Positions 8,315 through 17,191 of a DNA stretch of 64,000 nucleotides are shown in pieces. Under the pieces are notes generated by a model that worked only from the letters and a program-made list of their open reading frames with translations, ran no database searches and was not told the origin of the DNA. The position numbers and the translations under genes are program-made. Where the stretch lies: the NCBI RefSeq assembly GCF_003952025.1, contig NZ_QXGI01000001.1, forward strand, positions 248,001 through 312,000. Reading direction: 5' to 3'. How positions within the stretch are numbered: the stretch's first letter is position 1; every line of letters begins with the position of its first letter. The DNA comes from Bifidobacterium castoris. Its GTDB lineage: Bacteria > Actinomycetota > Actinomycetes > Actinomycetales > Bifidobacteriaceae.

Positions 8315-8343
8315 ATTGTATCTCAGAGGATACATTAGCGCAA
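8315..8343 (-). promoter_or_regulatory. Promoter and operator of the HigBA-type pair
   Basis: On the minus strand TTGCGC (8343-8338), 17 bases, then TACAAT (8320-8315). The palindrome GTATC-N6-GATAC (8318-8333) overlaps the -10 box, as expected for autoregulation by the antitoxin. Confidence 0.65.
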
Positions 8344-8663
8344 GTCGCGGCAGCCTTGATCACCGTTGTGCCAGATCCGCGAGATTCGCTTGCAGGGCCT
8401 GCGCGCAGCGGGTGGCGGTAGGGTTCGCCCACGAAGCGGTCGCCGGTGAGGACGGGGCTGACGGTCGCGCCGGCACCGATCCGACGGTGCGGCGCACCGG
8501 GCCGGCGCGGGCGCGGAGTGCCATATGGACGGTGTCGTCATGGCCGTATAGGCGGATGGCGAATGCGCGGACATGGCGCGGCTTCTCGTGGTGCGGCCGC
8601 ATCCGGCCAGGACGCATAGTCGCGTCCGGACGGCGCACAGCCATGGACGGAAAGGATCATGAC
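8344..8663. other. Intergenic region ahead of tagged genes
   Basis: No credible gene. It carries GGACGC-N6-GCGTCC (8610-8627), another version of the GACGCAT-type inverted repeat, 35 bases before the tagged gene. It probably contains that gene's promoter, which I could not pinpoint. Confidence 0.4.
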
Positions 8664-9428
8664 ATGGAACAGCCCAGAAAACCGAAAGGGTCGCCGAACG
8701 GCACCGGCGGCCAGTACGACACCACAGGCAACGGCGCCCCGGCCCCACTGCCGGACCTGAACGGGCCGGCCACAACCACCGCACCCGGCCGCACGGCGCC
8801 GATCCCATGGCCAAAGGACGGTTACGGCACGATACGCGACGCCGACCTCAACGGCATGGACACCACCGACGTGCTCAACCTCGACTGGTCCAATATCACC
8901 ATGCAGCACAGCGACATGCGCAACACGCACGTCACACCCCTCGACCTGCCCTACGATCCGGACGACTACAACGAATCCGGCCCCACCTTCCTGCACACCC
9001 TGTTCGGCGACGAGCCGCACGGCTACACGGCCAACTACACGCGCTTCGGCGACGACGACACGTTCGCGACCATCGCCATGCCCGGCTCCGACCCGCGCCG
9101 CGAGAAGGACATCGACCGGCATCTGGACGTATGCGACAGCCATGACGACCCCATCGTCTACTCCGAGGAGGGCGCGGACCGTCAGGTGTTCTCCGAGGAC
9201 GACATGCGCCGCGAGGTCGACGAATGGCGGCACCGGCACAATCCGAAACCGTCCGCCCGGTACGCGCGACGGCTCGCCGACACGCTCGCCGGATACGTCG
9301 ACGTCGACCATGGCGTGTGGAGGGGCACGGACATTCCCGCGAACATGGACACGGTGAGCCCGCAATGGCTCGACGCGTACGAATACCGCCACCCCGTCGA
9401 CGACGACGATGACGACGGCGCACGCTGA
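8664..9428 (+). CDS. Tagged protein with GTDI C-terminal motif, 254 aa
   Basis: The ATG at 8664 follows GGAAAGGATC and begins the tag MEQPRKPKGSPNGTGGQYD. A proline-rich linker leads to an acidic body with DADLNGMDTTDVLNLDWSNI, weakly pentapeptide-like. The C-terminus carries VWRGTDIPANMDTVSPQW, the motif shared with the proteins at 6224-6829 and 42292-42630. No catalytic residues are evident. It is followed after 38 bases by another tagged gene, probably in one operon. Confidence 0.8.
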   Translation: MEQPRKPKGSPNGTGGQYDTTGNGAPAPLPDLNGPATTTAPGRTAPIPWPKDGYGTIRDADLNGMDTTDVLNLDWSNITMQHSDMRNTHVTPLDLPYDPDDYNESGPTFLHTLFGDEPHGYTANYTRFGDDDTFATIAMPGSDPRREKDIDRHLDVCDSHDDPIVYSEEGADRQVFSEDDMRREVDEWRHRHNPKPSARYARRLADTLAGYVDVDHGVWRGTDIPANMDTVSPQWLDAYEYRHPVDDDDDDGAR

Positions 9429-9466
9429 CACGGCACGGCACACAAGGATCAGGAAAGGAGCATGAC

Positions 9467-10822
9467 ATGGAACAGCCCAGGAAACCGAAAGGCAGCCCGA
9501 ACGGGACGGGCGGCCAGTACGACACGACACGGCACGGCGCCACCCCCCTGCCCGCCATGACGGGGCCGGACCCGACCCGCCCCGTCGGCGACCGGTTCAT
9601 GGACGATGTGAACGACATCGCCGAGGGGCTGTTCGACCGCCGACAGGACTGGGACACGCTGCCCGTCGGCGGCTGCTACCGCATCAACGACTGGGGCGAC
9701 TACGTCGCCGAATCCGACTGGAGCGACGTGTGGGATGGCCATCCGCTTGAGGAGAAGGCGTGGATGCTCGCCGACAACGGGGAGTACTCCTCCGACGACG
9801 TCGCCCATATGACGCCCGCCGAGATCGAAGCCACCTACGACGCCGGATTCGAACCCGAAGTCGCGTTCTACACGGAAAAATACGAGGACGACCACGAGCC
9901 GGGCGACCCGATCGGCGACGGCATGGTGGAGAACATCCGACAGGTCGGCGAACGGCTCGCCACACGGTCGCGTGAGGACATGGACTTCCGGCCCGGCGAC
10001 CGGGTGCACGCCACCCCGGACGGCTACGTCAGCGAGGACGAGTGGAACCGGGCATGGGCCGGTCGGCCCGCATACTGCGCCGACGCGTACGAACTGTCCT
10101 GCCGTCACCCCGGTCTCGACATGGCACGCCTGTCGCCCGAACAGATCGTCGCCATGAACCGCGACGGCAACGAATACGTCCAGTACATGCTCTCCGACGA
10201 CAGGGCACACGACGGCGTAGGCTACCGGCATGCCGACCGCGCCCGCCGGGAGGCTGCGAGCCGGTACCGGCAGTATGAGCGCAACGCGCCCTATGTGGGC
10301 CGTGACCTCAACGACGTCATCTGCCTGCGTGAGGCGGCCTACACGGGTGACGGGCTTCCGCTCGGCCCGGATGTGCGTGACGCCATCGTCAAATTGATGG
10401 GCGCCCCGGACCCGACCGGCGACAAGGCATCCCTGTCCACGCTCGCGCTGGGCGTCAACCATGACCCATACGGCACGGTGGACGCGGTCACCGCCCTGGT
10501 CGCGCACAGTCCGAGCCGTGAGGGCGATCTGGAGCGGCGGCTGCGGGATCGTCTCGAGGCGCCCTCCAACCGGCAGGCACGGGCCACGGCGGAGAGCATG
10601 TCCACGATCATGGACTGCGTCGCCGGCAACGCGGATGATACGCAGGATGCCGGATGGCTCGCGGATTCGCTGGGCGTGTTCGCCGCCTATCGCGCAGGCG
10701 ACCGGGATACGGCGAAACGTGAGGCCGAGTTCATCCACCGGTCGATGTCGGAGCGGCGTGGACCGTTGCCGCGGCAGGCCCTCACGGCCGACATGATCGC
10801 ACGCATCATCCTCGACCACTGA
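9467..10822 (+). CDS. Tagged protein, 451 aa, unknown function
   Basis: The ATG at 9467 follows GGAAAGGAGC and starts with the exact tag. The body is acidic and includes FRPGDRVHATPDGYVSEDEW, similar in type to segments around residue 65 (LPVGGCYRINDWGDYVAESD), suggesting an internal duplication of a small beta-rich domain. The C-terminal third is helical. No signal peptide, membrane segment or enzyme motif is visible. It ends the plus-strand tagged gene pair. Confidence 0.8.
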   Translation: MEQPRKPKGSPNGTGGQYDTTRHGATPLPAMTGPDPTRPVGDRFMDDVNDIAEGLFDRRQDWDTLPVGGCYRINDWGDYVAESDWSDVWDGHPLEEKAWMLADNGEYSSDDVAHMTPAEIEATYDAGFEPEVAFYTEKYEDDHEPGDPIGDGMVENIRQVGERLATRSREDMDFRPGDRVHATPDGYVSEDEWNRAWAGRPAYCADAYELSCRHPGLDMARLSPEQIVAMNRDGNEYVQYMLSDDRAHDGVGYRHADRARREAASRYRQYERNAPYVGRDLNDVICLREAAYTGDGLPLGPDVRDAIVKLMGAPDPTGDKASLSTLALGVNHDPYGTVDAVTALVAHSPSREGDLERRLRDRLEAPSNRQARATAESMSTIMDCVAGNADDTQDAGWLADSLGVFAAYRAGDRDTAKREAEFIHRSMSERRGPLPRQALTADMIARIILDH

Positions 10823-11014
10823 CCATGTTCCGGCCGGGCCGATGGTCGCAGAAAAACGTCGATCGCCCCATGGCGCGGCCCGGATCGCATCCTGGGCGGC
10901 TTGGCGTCGTCGCGCTAGACTGGTTTCGAGCAGTTCGGCATGTTTCCGTCATGCCGAGGAAGCGAAGCGATACGCCAGGCCTTGGTTGCCATCGTCAGGA
11001 AAGCGGCAATAACA

Positions 11015-11416
11015 TCAGACCGGAACTGCTGCATCCTCAACGCTTCCGTCGTCCCCGCTGGCCATCATATGCAAGGGGATCGCATCCGCCGGCAGACCAT
11101 AGGTTCGGAAGCACTCGACGACATCGGGGCGCACATACGGCCACACCGCATCCGTGACCTCAGGGGAAGCCCCATCAGCCGCTTCGGTGAACCCGACCGC
11201 GTAGGTGTTCTGGGCATGCATGAGTTCAGCACGATTATCATGCTCACCCATGAGTGACACATTGATGTCCACGGTCATCTCCTGCGCCCATGGCCGGTCG
11301 GCCGTGTCATTGAGCGTGAAAGTGCAGGTGAACTCCAACCTGCCGGTCACTCTTTTCTCTTCAACGACCCGAGCCGACGATTTTGACAAGGGCATGATGT
11401 TATTCAATCTCAGCAT
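11015..11416 (-). CDS. SecB-like chaperone of a toxin-antitoxin-chaperone module
   Basis: 133 residues beginning MLRLNNIMPLSKSSARVVEE and overlapping the end of the antitoxin gene. The pattern fits SecB-like proteins: a beta-strand-rich middle (EMTVDINVSLMGEHDNRAEL) and a C-terminal signature AVWPYVRPDVVECFRTYGLP resembling the SecB segment in which a Pro-Tyr-x-Arg precedes a helix. SecB homologues linked to Xre antitoxins act as dedicated chaperones that fold or protect the antitoxin. The assignment rests on pattern and context, not on a profile search. Confidence 0.55.
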   Translation of the reverse strand: MLRLNNIMPLSKSSARVVEEKRVTGRLEFTCTFTLNDTADRPWAQEMTVDINVSLMGEHDNRAELMHAQNTYAVGFTEAADGASPEVTDAVWPYVRPDVVECFRTYGLPADAIPLHMMASGDDGSVEDAAVPV

Positions 11417-11889
11417 GTTACAGCCTCCGTCGTGTTCATATCCCGTGCCGTGGAGACGACGTACGCCTGTCGTGCTCCCTGTGAGATGATATGCATTTTC
11501 TCGGGCGTCTCATTCCGCTCATTGATCGGGACAATGGTGTCAATCATGGCAATGTCGCCGTTCCCCCATTCAGCGGCGCAGACCGCCGATTCCGTAGGCC
11601 TGCTGAAACTGTAGGACGACGACTTGCCTGAGGGCGCCGGCTCGACCTGAACATGAAGTATCGCCCCGGCTTCCAACGCATAATCGACAAGTAGCTGCAA
11701 TGTAGGCTCGACGCTGCCGTCCTCCACGCCGACAATGGTGGCGGCGTCAACGTTCATCTCCTCGGCAAGATCCGCGACGCTCATGCCCCGGGCGTCGCGG
11801 ATCGCCACCAGCTTCTCGATCAGGTCGTCCGCCTCCCGGTAAAGCGTGTAGGCCAATGCGTCGTAATCATAGGCGTCCGTCATGTTCAT
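11410..11889 (-). CDS. Xre/HigA-type antitoxin
   Basis: Start at the ATG at 11889 behind GGAAAGGCAGG; an ATG at 11883 is possible. Residues 30-70 hold a classic helix-turn-helix (MSVADLAEEMNVDAATIVGV, then EPTLQLLVDYALEAGA). The C-terminal half is an extension of about 85 residues, longer than in simple Xre antitoxins, which is the type of region that chaperone-dependent antitoxins use as a recognition tail. It sits between a toxin-like gene and a SecB-like gene. Confidence 0.7.
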   Translation of the reverse strand: MNMTDAYDYDALAYTLYREADDLIEKLVAIRDARGMSVADLAEEMNVDAATIVGVEDGSVEPTLQLLVDYALEAGAILHVQVEPAPSGKSSSYSFSRPTESAVCAAEWGNGDIAMIDTIVPINERNETPEKMHIISQGARQAYVVSTARDMNTTEAVTC

Positions 11890-11924
11890 CACCTGCCTTT
11901 CCGTATCCGTGCATCACGCCGCCT

Positions 11925-12479
11925 TCATGGACGGCTCCATCCGATTCGTGCATTGTCTCGGTATCGGGTGATCGCATCTCGGATATGCTCATCCTGCTCT
12001 TCATGTATCTTCTTCTCGTCCTGCCCATTGACGTTTTTGAAATGGACGACCAGACCGAATACCCAACCGGGCATATCGTCCGGTTCGGCGCAATACTGCC
12101 GGATATGCTCATCCTGCTTATCGTCCTCGCGCAGATACATGGTGCGGTGCCACCGCATCTCGAAGAGGGGAATCCCCTGCTCGTCGGCCAGTTCCAAGGA
12201 TCTGATGTCCGATCTGGGGTAGGCATGACCTTCTCGTATTCTGTCCATCTTCTGCCTGATGAACATGCGTGTGCGTCTCATGTACTTGTCTCGGTTCTTC
12301 CAGTCCAGGTTTTCAGCCAGAAACTGCTGGTTGGCAAGAAGTTCAGCAAGTTCACGAATGAACCGGTCGTCGCAATCATCGGTGAGGTGCGGCGGCTCTT
12401 GCCCTCTCCAGCCATATCGCAAAGGCTCATGCCTTGTCATGCGGCTGCGTGCATCTCGTTCCGCTCTTTTATCTGTCAT
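11925..12479 (-). CDS. Probable RelE/HigB-type toxin, 184 aa
   Basis: First gene of the three-gene module; ATG at 12479, with a GTG at 12485 as alternative. The C-terminal half (IPLFEMRWHRTMYLREDDK, then WVFGLVVHFKNVNGQDEKKI and EHIRDAITRYRDN) follows the order of the HigB/Gp49-like fold: a strand with a basic residue, a hydrophobic strand ending His-Phe-x-Lys, then a closing helix. The N-terminal 80 residues are extra and charged. Toxic activity is inferred from fold pattern and gene order. Confidence 0.5.
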   Translation of the reverse strand: MTDKRAERDARSRMTRHEPLRYGWRGQEPPHLTDDCDDRFIRELAELLANQQFLAENLDWKNRDKYMRRTRMFIRQKMDRIREGHAYPRSDIRSLELADEQGIPLFEMRWHRTMYLREDDKQDEHIRQYCAEPDDMPGWVFGLVVHFKNVNGQDEKKIHEEQDEHIRDAITRYRDNARIGWSRP

Positions 12480-12504
12480 GTCCACTGGTCATTCAGTCAT
12501 GGTC

Positions 12505-12532
12505 CGCTTTCGCTGCGCAAACAGCGAAAGCG
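12505..12532. promoter_or_regulatory. Operator-like inverted repeat of the toxin-antitoxin-chaperone module
   Basis: CGCTTTCGCTG (12505-12515) and CAGCGAAAGCG (12522-12532) form perfect 11-bp arms around a six-base centre, 26 bases upstream of the first gene. The likely ligand is the Xre antitoxin. Confidence 0.6.
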
Positions 12533-12624
12533 CTTTCAGCCGTTTGCGGTTGCCCTCAGTATGGCACGACCCCACGATGCAAAGCAAATCAGCACTCGCC
12601 AGAGCTACAGCGCACACCTCATTG

Positions 12625-15600
12625 TCAGCGTCTGCCGCCACGTACCACCAGCGCGACGCCGACGCCGGCCGTCAACACGGACACCGCAAGCAGGAGGATC
12701 AGCCATCGGCCGTCGCCCGTCAGCGGCATCGTGTGCGTCATGGGCAACAGCTGGTTGGTGCGGGTGATGGTGTCCATGCTGATATGCTCCACGCCTTTCC
12801 AATCGTCGGGTTTGAGGTTGGTGGGCGCTTCGCATGCTTTCAACGCGAAGTCGTAGGGTGTGGCGTCCAATTGGTAGCCGTCGGGTGCTTGTGTTTCGGT
12901 GAGCCGGTATGCGGTGCCGCACTCCAGTTTGTCCACTACGCTCGCCGCTGTATCACTGGTGGTGATGGTCCGGTCGTGCACGTATTGCGTGCCGTCCCAT
13001 CGTTGCAGGTCGAACACCGCATCCGGCAATAGCAGGGTCGTGTCGTCCTTGTCGGTCTTTTTCAGGTAGACGCCTTGGATTTTCGCCACGGCGGCGCTTT
13101 TGTAGATGGGGAACGTGTTCGTTGTGGTGGCGGTGCTGATGCCTTCTACCGGTTCGCCGTCCACGGTGAGCATGGCTGTGTTCCTGATGTTCGACAGTTG
13201 CGTGTTGACGCTGTTGTAGACGAGCGCGTACTCGACCCAGATGCGCGCGTTGTCGGGCAATCCGTCCACGGTGAGCGTGTTGGTGGCGGCATCCCAACTG
13301 GCGGTGTACATGTCCGGGTCAAGGGTTTTCGCATCCGATGGCGGGGTGGAGGGGATGTTGCTGCACGTGTAATAGTAGCCGTAACCGGAACGGACATTTG
13401 AATGTAAAGGTCCCACCCCGGAAGAATAGCTACCGGTCGCAGAGTGGCCGATGCTTTGTGCTTGGGGTTCGGTCAAGTATCTCACCACCGCGCTGCCAGG
13501 CATGAGGGCTACGGTGTCCTTATCCGTCAGCCCTGTCACCGTATCCGATAGGCTCACGGTGGCGCCGTCCGGGTTCAGATCGATGGCATTCGGGTTGAAC
13601 CCGGTACTATATGTGACTTTTGTGCCGCTTGCGCCTTCTGGCGTGTGGGAGGTTTTCGTCTTGGCGGCGGTGACAGACCCGTTGTCGTAATGGTAGTGAT
13701 ACCAGTAATCGGATGCGGTCAGGTCCATGATGCCGTTTTTCACCACTGCACGCACGGTGTTGCGGCCGCCGATGGAGTGTTCGATACGTCCGTTCCGGTC
13801 CACATCCTTCCAGGCGTCTTTGTCGAAGTCTTTGTTTTGGTAGACGACATAGAACAGGATGCTCGACCAATAGTTCGTGTTTTGGTTGGGTGTGTGGAAG
13901 GTGATGTCCCACTCCCCTTCCCCGGTTTTGGTGACAGTGATGGTGGTGTTGCCGTTGTTCACGGTCTTCGACACTTGCTGCCCGATGGTGGTGGGTGCCT
14001 CAACGCCCCAGCAGGTGGCGTTGTTGGTGCCGTTGGGGGTGCAGGACCGGTTCGTGCTGCCTACGAGGGTGAAGCCTTTGGGGATGTCGTTCGACCTGTT
14101 CTCGTAAGCGGTCATGGTTTCGTGGAACGTGACTGGTTTGCCACGGTCGGCGGGTGCAAGATCGGCTTTAATGCCGCATGAGCCCAATTCGGCTGTTTTG
14201 GTGGATTGTTCGGTTTCCAACCCCAGCCACCAGCGTTTGCCATCATAGGAGCCGGTGTTGTAAGTTTGGCTATCGCCGTAGAAGCCGCCGCAGCTTTTGA
14301 GCAATTGTTGGATGGTGCGCACGTTCGACGTGGACGTACCCGGATAGCACACCCAGTTGTTGTTGATCCACGAGCACGCCTGCGCCGCATTGTAGTATCG
14401 TCGTTCACCGGTATACCCGTATCCTTGGGCTGTGGAGTTGTATTCGATGCTGATCTTCCCGCCGGCTTTCAGCACGGTGTTGACGCGTAGTTTCGCACCC
14501 ACCACACTACGGGATGCGTACGATCCGTCCAAATCGGCCAGATCGGCCACATTATGCCAACCGTTCGCCGGAGTGGGCGTCGCCTCGACGGCGCAGGTTT
14601 CCACCGCGTCCAATTCAGCATCGAACCCTTGCTCTTTGAGGTTGTCGATCATCTGCTGGATGTCCTCAGCACGGAACCACGAATACTTCCCGTCGGGTGA
14701 GCACGGGTTGGCGCTGATGCCACTGCGGTTGAGTTGGTCCACGATTTGCCACGGGGGCTGCTGGTCGCCATCGCCGGTGTTCTCGATGACGGTCTTCCAT
14801 GTGGATTGTGTCAAACACCCGTCCTCGCCTTCCAGACAATCCCCAATCGGCTTGCTGGACCCGTATAATTTCGTGGTCTTCAGATACGGGGTGCCGGCGC
14901 CTTTGTCTGGCATCGCGTATTGCGCGGTGTCCGACAGGATGTCCGGATAATATTTGCTGTTCGGGGACAGGATGACACGGTTGGTAACGTGATCATACTC
15001 ATCGCTCCATGGACTGTGCGACGTGTACTCATACGTGATGGTGTCACCTGCTTTGAGGGTATCCATCGTCCACACTTCAGAGTTGTAGGAGGGCTTAGAC
15101 AAATAGGATAAATAAGGAACTTTAGTATAACTATATTGGACACGGCGCAAGGTGCCGTTATACGCCCCGTCTTCACCCATGAAAAACCATGGAATGCCAG
15201 AAAGGGCAACAGTACCCTTCAGGGCTCCCTCAATGGGTGGATGCACAGTAGCCCCTGTATTACCGTAAACGCATTGGCTGGATGGATAGCTGATGTTGCA
15301 GGCGAATCCGACCGAATCCACGCTTCCGGTGTTGTTGAGGATGCTCGCGGGCGCGTCGTTCTTGTACATGGTGTCAGCCAGCGTCCACCCATTTGGCAGA
15401 TCCATGGTGCCATCGTTGGTGACGGCGACCCGCCATTTCTGATCGACCAGCCCGGTTTTGGGATTGTAGACGGGGTCCCCGATGGCTTCCTTGTCCAAAG
15501 CAACATGCATGCCCTGCACGGTCAGGCGCATGGTGTGATCCCCAATGCCCACGGTTGGAGTAGCGCCGTCTCCGCCGAGCCAGTAGGCATCCTGGTCGAA

Positions 15601-16197
15601 CCAGAGGGTGCCGTCGTTGATGGGCATGGTCTGGTTGCGGTTGATGAACTCCTTGTTGAATGTGAACCGTATGCGGATACGGTACTGGTATAGGTTGTCC
15701 TTCACCGGCGGGTAATACCCCGTATGCACTTCATGCGTGTCATTGCCGTCGTAGGTGGGGTTGAGGATGCGTATCTGGTAGTCGCCGGCCTGTTCGCCGT
15801 TGACCATGATCGTACCGATCCACGTGCCATACAAGCCGGATTGCAGGTTCAGCCAGTTATCACGGCCGCCGTCCAATTCCAGATAGGTTTGCAACGTGGG
15901 GTTCGCGTCGCTCAACGTGCCCGCCGGCACGTTGAATCCCAACTGCCAACGGATCGTGTCATACACGGATACGGTGCTATTGTCCGTCAGGTCCTCGTAT
16001 TCGCCCTCTTCCATGTCGGCGCGGTGGATTTTCGCGGTGAAGCTGTCGATCATGGTGTCGCTCATGGTCAGGTTCGCCGCCTGCGCCTCATGTGCGGGTG
16101 CAATCATGCCCATGCCCAGGAGGCCGGTGAGCAGGCTGATGATGAGCAGGATGCCGCCGACGCGGCGTGTATGACGGGTCGTGTGATGCAGGCTCAT
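12625..16197 (-). CDS. Large sortase-anchored pilus tip adhesin, 1190 aa
   Basis: The ATG at 16197 overlaps the sortase stop (ATGA). Residues 1-40 are a signal peptide (RRVGGILLIISLLTGLLGMG core). The long middle is made of beta-sandwich-type repeats rich in Thr, Asn and Tyr. Near the C-terminus a SpaA/Cna_B domain (VYLKKTDKDDTTLLLPDAVF) includes the E-box-like YRLTETQAPDGY, which in such domains forms an intramolecular isopeptide bond. The sorting signal is MPLTG (1157-1161), then a hydrophobic helix and RGGRR. It would be attached by the neighbouring class C sortase, as tip or minor pilin. Confidence 0.85.
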   Translation of the reverse strand: MSLHHTTRHTRRVGGILLIISLLTGLLGMGMIAPAHEAQAANLTMSDTMIDSFTAKIHRADMEEGEYEDLTDNSTVSVYDTIRWQLGFNVPAGTLSDANPTLQTYLELDGGRDNWLNLQSGLYGTWIGTIMVNGEQAGDYQIRILNPTYDGNDTHEVHTGYYPPVKDNLYQYRIRIRFTFNKEFINRNQTMPINDGTLWFDQDAYWLGGDGATPTVGIGDHTMRLTVQGMHVALDKEAIGDPVYNPKTGLVDQKWRVAVTNDGTMDLPNGWTLADTMYKNDAPASILNNTGSVDSVGFACNISYPSSQCVYGNTGATVHPPIEGALKGTVALSGIPWFFMGEDGAYNGTLRRVQYSYTKVPYLSYLSKPSYNSEVWTMDTLKAGDTITYEYTSHSPWSDEYDHVTNRVILSPNSKYYPDILSDTAQYAMPDKGAGTPYLKTTKLYGSSKPIGDCLEGEDGCLTQSTWKTVIENTGDGDQQPPWQIVDQLNRSGISANPCSPDGKYSWFRAEDIQQMIDNLKEQGFDAELDAVETCAVEATPTPANGWHNVADLADLDGSYASRSVVGAKLRVNTVLKAGGKISIEYNSTAQGYGYTGERRYYNAAQACSWINNNWVCYPGTSTSNVRTIQQLLKSCGGFYGDSQTYNTGSYDGKRWWLGLETEQSTKTAELGSCGIKADLAPADRGKPVTFHETMTAYENRSNDIPKGFTLVGSTNRSCTPNGTNNATCWGVEAPTTIGQQVSKTVNNGNTTITVTKTGEGEWDITFHTPNQNTNYWSSILFYVVYQNKDFDKDAWKDVDRNGRIEHSIGGRNTVRAVVKNGIMDLTASDYWYHYHYDNGSVTAAKTKTSHTPEGASGTKVTYSTGFNPNAIDLNPDGATVSLSDTVTGLTDKDTVALMPGSAVVRYLTEPQAQSIGHSATGSYSSGVGPLHSNVRSGYGYYYTCSNIPSTPPSDAKTLDPDMYTASWDAATNTLTVDGLPDNARIWVEYALVYNSVNTQLSNIRNTAMLTVDGEPVEGISTATTTNTFPIYKSAAVAKIQGVYLKKTDKDDTTLLLPDAVFDLQRWDGTQYVHDRTITTSDTAASVVDKLECGTAYRLTETQAPDGYQLDATPYDFALKACEAPTNLKPDDWKGVEHISMDTITRTNQLLPMTHTMPLTGDGRWLILLLAVSVLTAGVGVALVVRGGRR

Positions 16198-17171
16198 GGC
16201 AGGCTCGTTTCGGGTTGGATGATGCGAAATTCGAGGGTGTCGGGTGCGGGTTCGTGTCGTGGGCGTCGTTGGTGCAGATGCGGGGGTCTGCGTCGCCCGT
16301 GGCGGGCAAGGCTGACGGCGATGATGGTAAGGACGCCCACCCATAGGGCGGCGATGGGCGCCCAGACCCACAGCCATGTGCGGTCCTCGGGCGCCTGTGC
16401 GGGCAGGGGCGCCTGCGCGGGCATGGCGGCGCGTTCACCGGTGACAAGGAGACGTTTGTTGTTGACGCCGTACGGGGTGCAGGTCAGCAGCGTCGCCATG
16501 TCCTTGCCGGGTTGGATCGTCAACGCGTCGAAATCGTCCGGGTCCACGACCTGTATGCCTGTGACCTTGTAGGCGAGGGTCCGGTCGAGGACGGTCAGAT
16601 AGAACACGTCCCCCACACGGGCCCGGCCGCCCAACGAGTGCAGCTTGTCGAACATGAGCGTGTCCGCCAAGCCGGTGTGCGCACTGATCACCGTGTGCGT
16701 GTCCGTGCCGCCGACCGGCAGGCTTGTACCGTACAGGTGGCCCGCACCCCGACTAAGCGTGTCCGTGCCGGTGCCGTGGCGCACAGGCAGGCTGATGCCC
16801 AGACTCGGGTATCGGATAGTGGCCATGATCCCGTCTTCGGGCATGTCCAGCGCATGCAGGTAGTCCGTGTCGTACGCGGGGTCGTCCGTGCCGGAGAACG
16901 GGTCGGGGTTGTCGCCCAGCACGGTTTGGCCGGCGGCGGCGAGCCGCTGGTTGTAGGAGCGCGCCTCGTCCAGCTCCCTGTCGCGCGTGTCCCGGTCCAT
17001 GACGGCCGCCGCGGTCGCATGCCGCGTGCCGGTATCGGCGAGCCGGTTCCGGTTGGCGTGCTGCATACCGAACGGGATGGTGACGCACAGCGCGGACACG
17101 ACGAGCAGCGCGCATCCGGCCAGGAGTGTGCGCCACCGCGTCGCCGCCCGCGGGTCGCCGTGCCTGCACAT
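16194..17171 (-). CDS. srtC: Class C (pilin-specific) sortase
   Basis: 325 residues with an N-terminal membrane segment (about 15-35) and a C-terminal one (about 270-295). The catalytic triad is readable: His165 in SAHTG, Cys231 in TLLTCTPYG and Arg240 in NNKRLLVTGER. A loop before the core (DNPDPFSGTDDPAYD) is where class C enzymes carry their lid. Start taken at the ATG at 17171; a TTG at 17195 overlapping the pilin gene is possible. It should polymerise the pilin encoded upstream and add the large adhesin. It is the only sortase gene in the window. Confidence 0.92.
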   Translation of the reverse strand: MCRHGDPRAATRWRTLLAGCALLVVSALCVTIPFGMQHANRNRLADTGTRHATAAAVMDRDTRDRELDEARSYNQRLAAAGQTVLGDNPDPFSGTDDPAYDTDYLHALDMPEDGIMATIRYPSLGISLPVRHGTGTDTLSRGAGHLYGTSLPVGGTDTHTVISAHTGLADTLMFDKLHSLGGRARVGDVFYLTVLDRTLAYKVTGIQVVDPDDFDALTIQPGKDMATLLTCTPYGVNNKRLLVTGERAAMPAQAPLPAQAPEDRTWLWVWAPIAALWVGVLTIIAVSLARHGRRRPPHLHQRRPRHEPAPDTLEFRIIQPETSLP

Positions 17172-17191
17172 GTGTCCGCCATCCCTTCCGG

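Noticed and set aside
12625-16197. Start of the large adhesin at 16377
   Set aside because: The extra 60 residues overlap the sortase gene in another frame, are Arg/Pro-rich and precede the true signal peptide; the ATGA overlap at 16197 is the better start.
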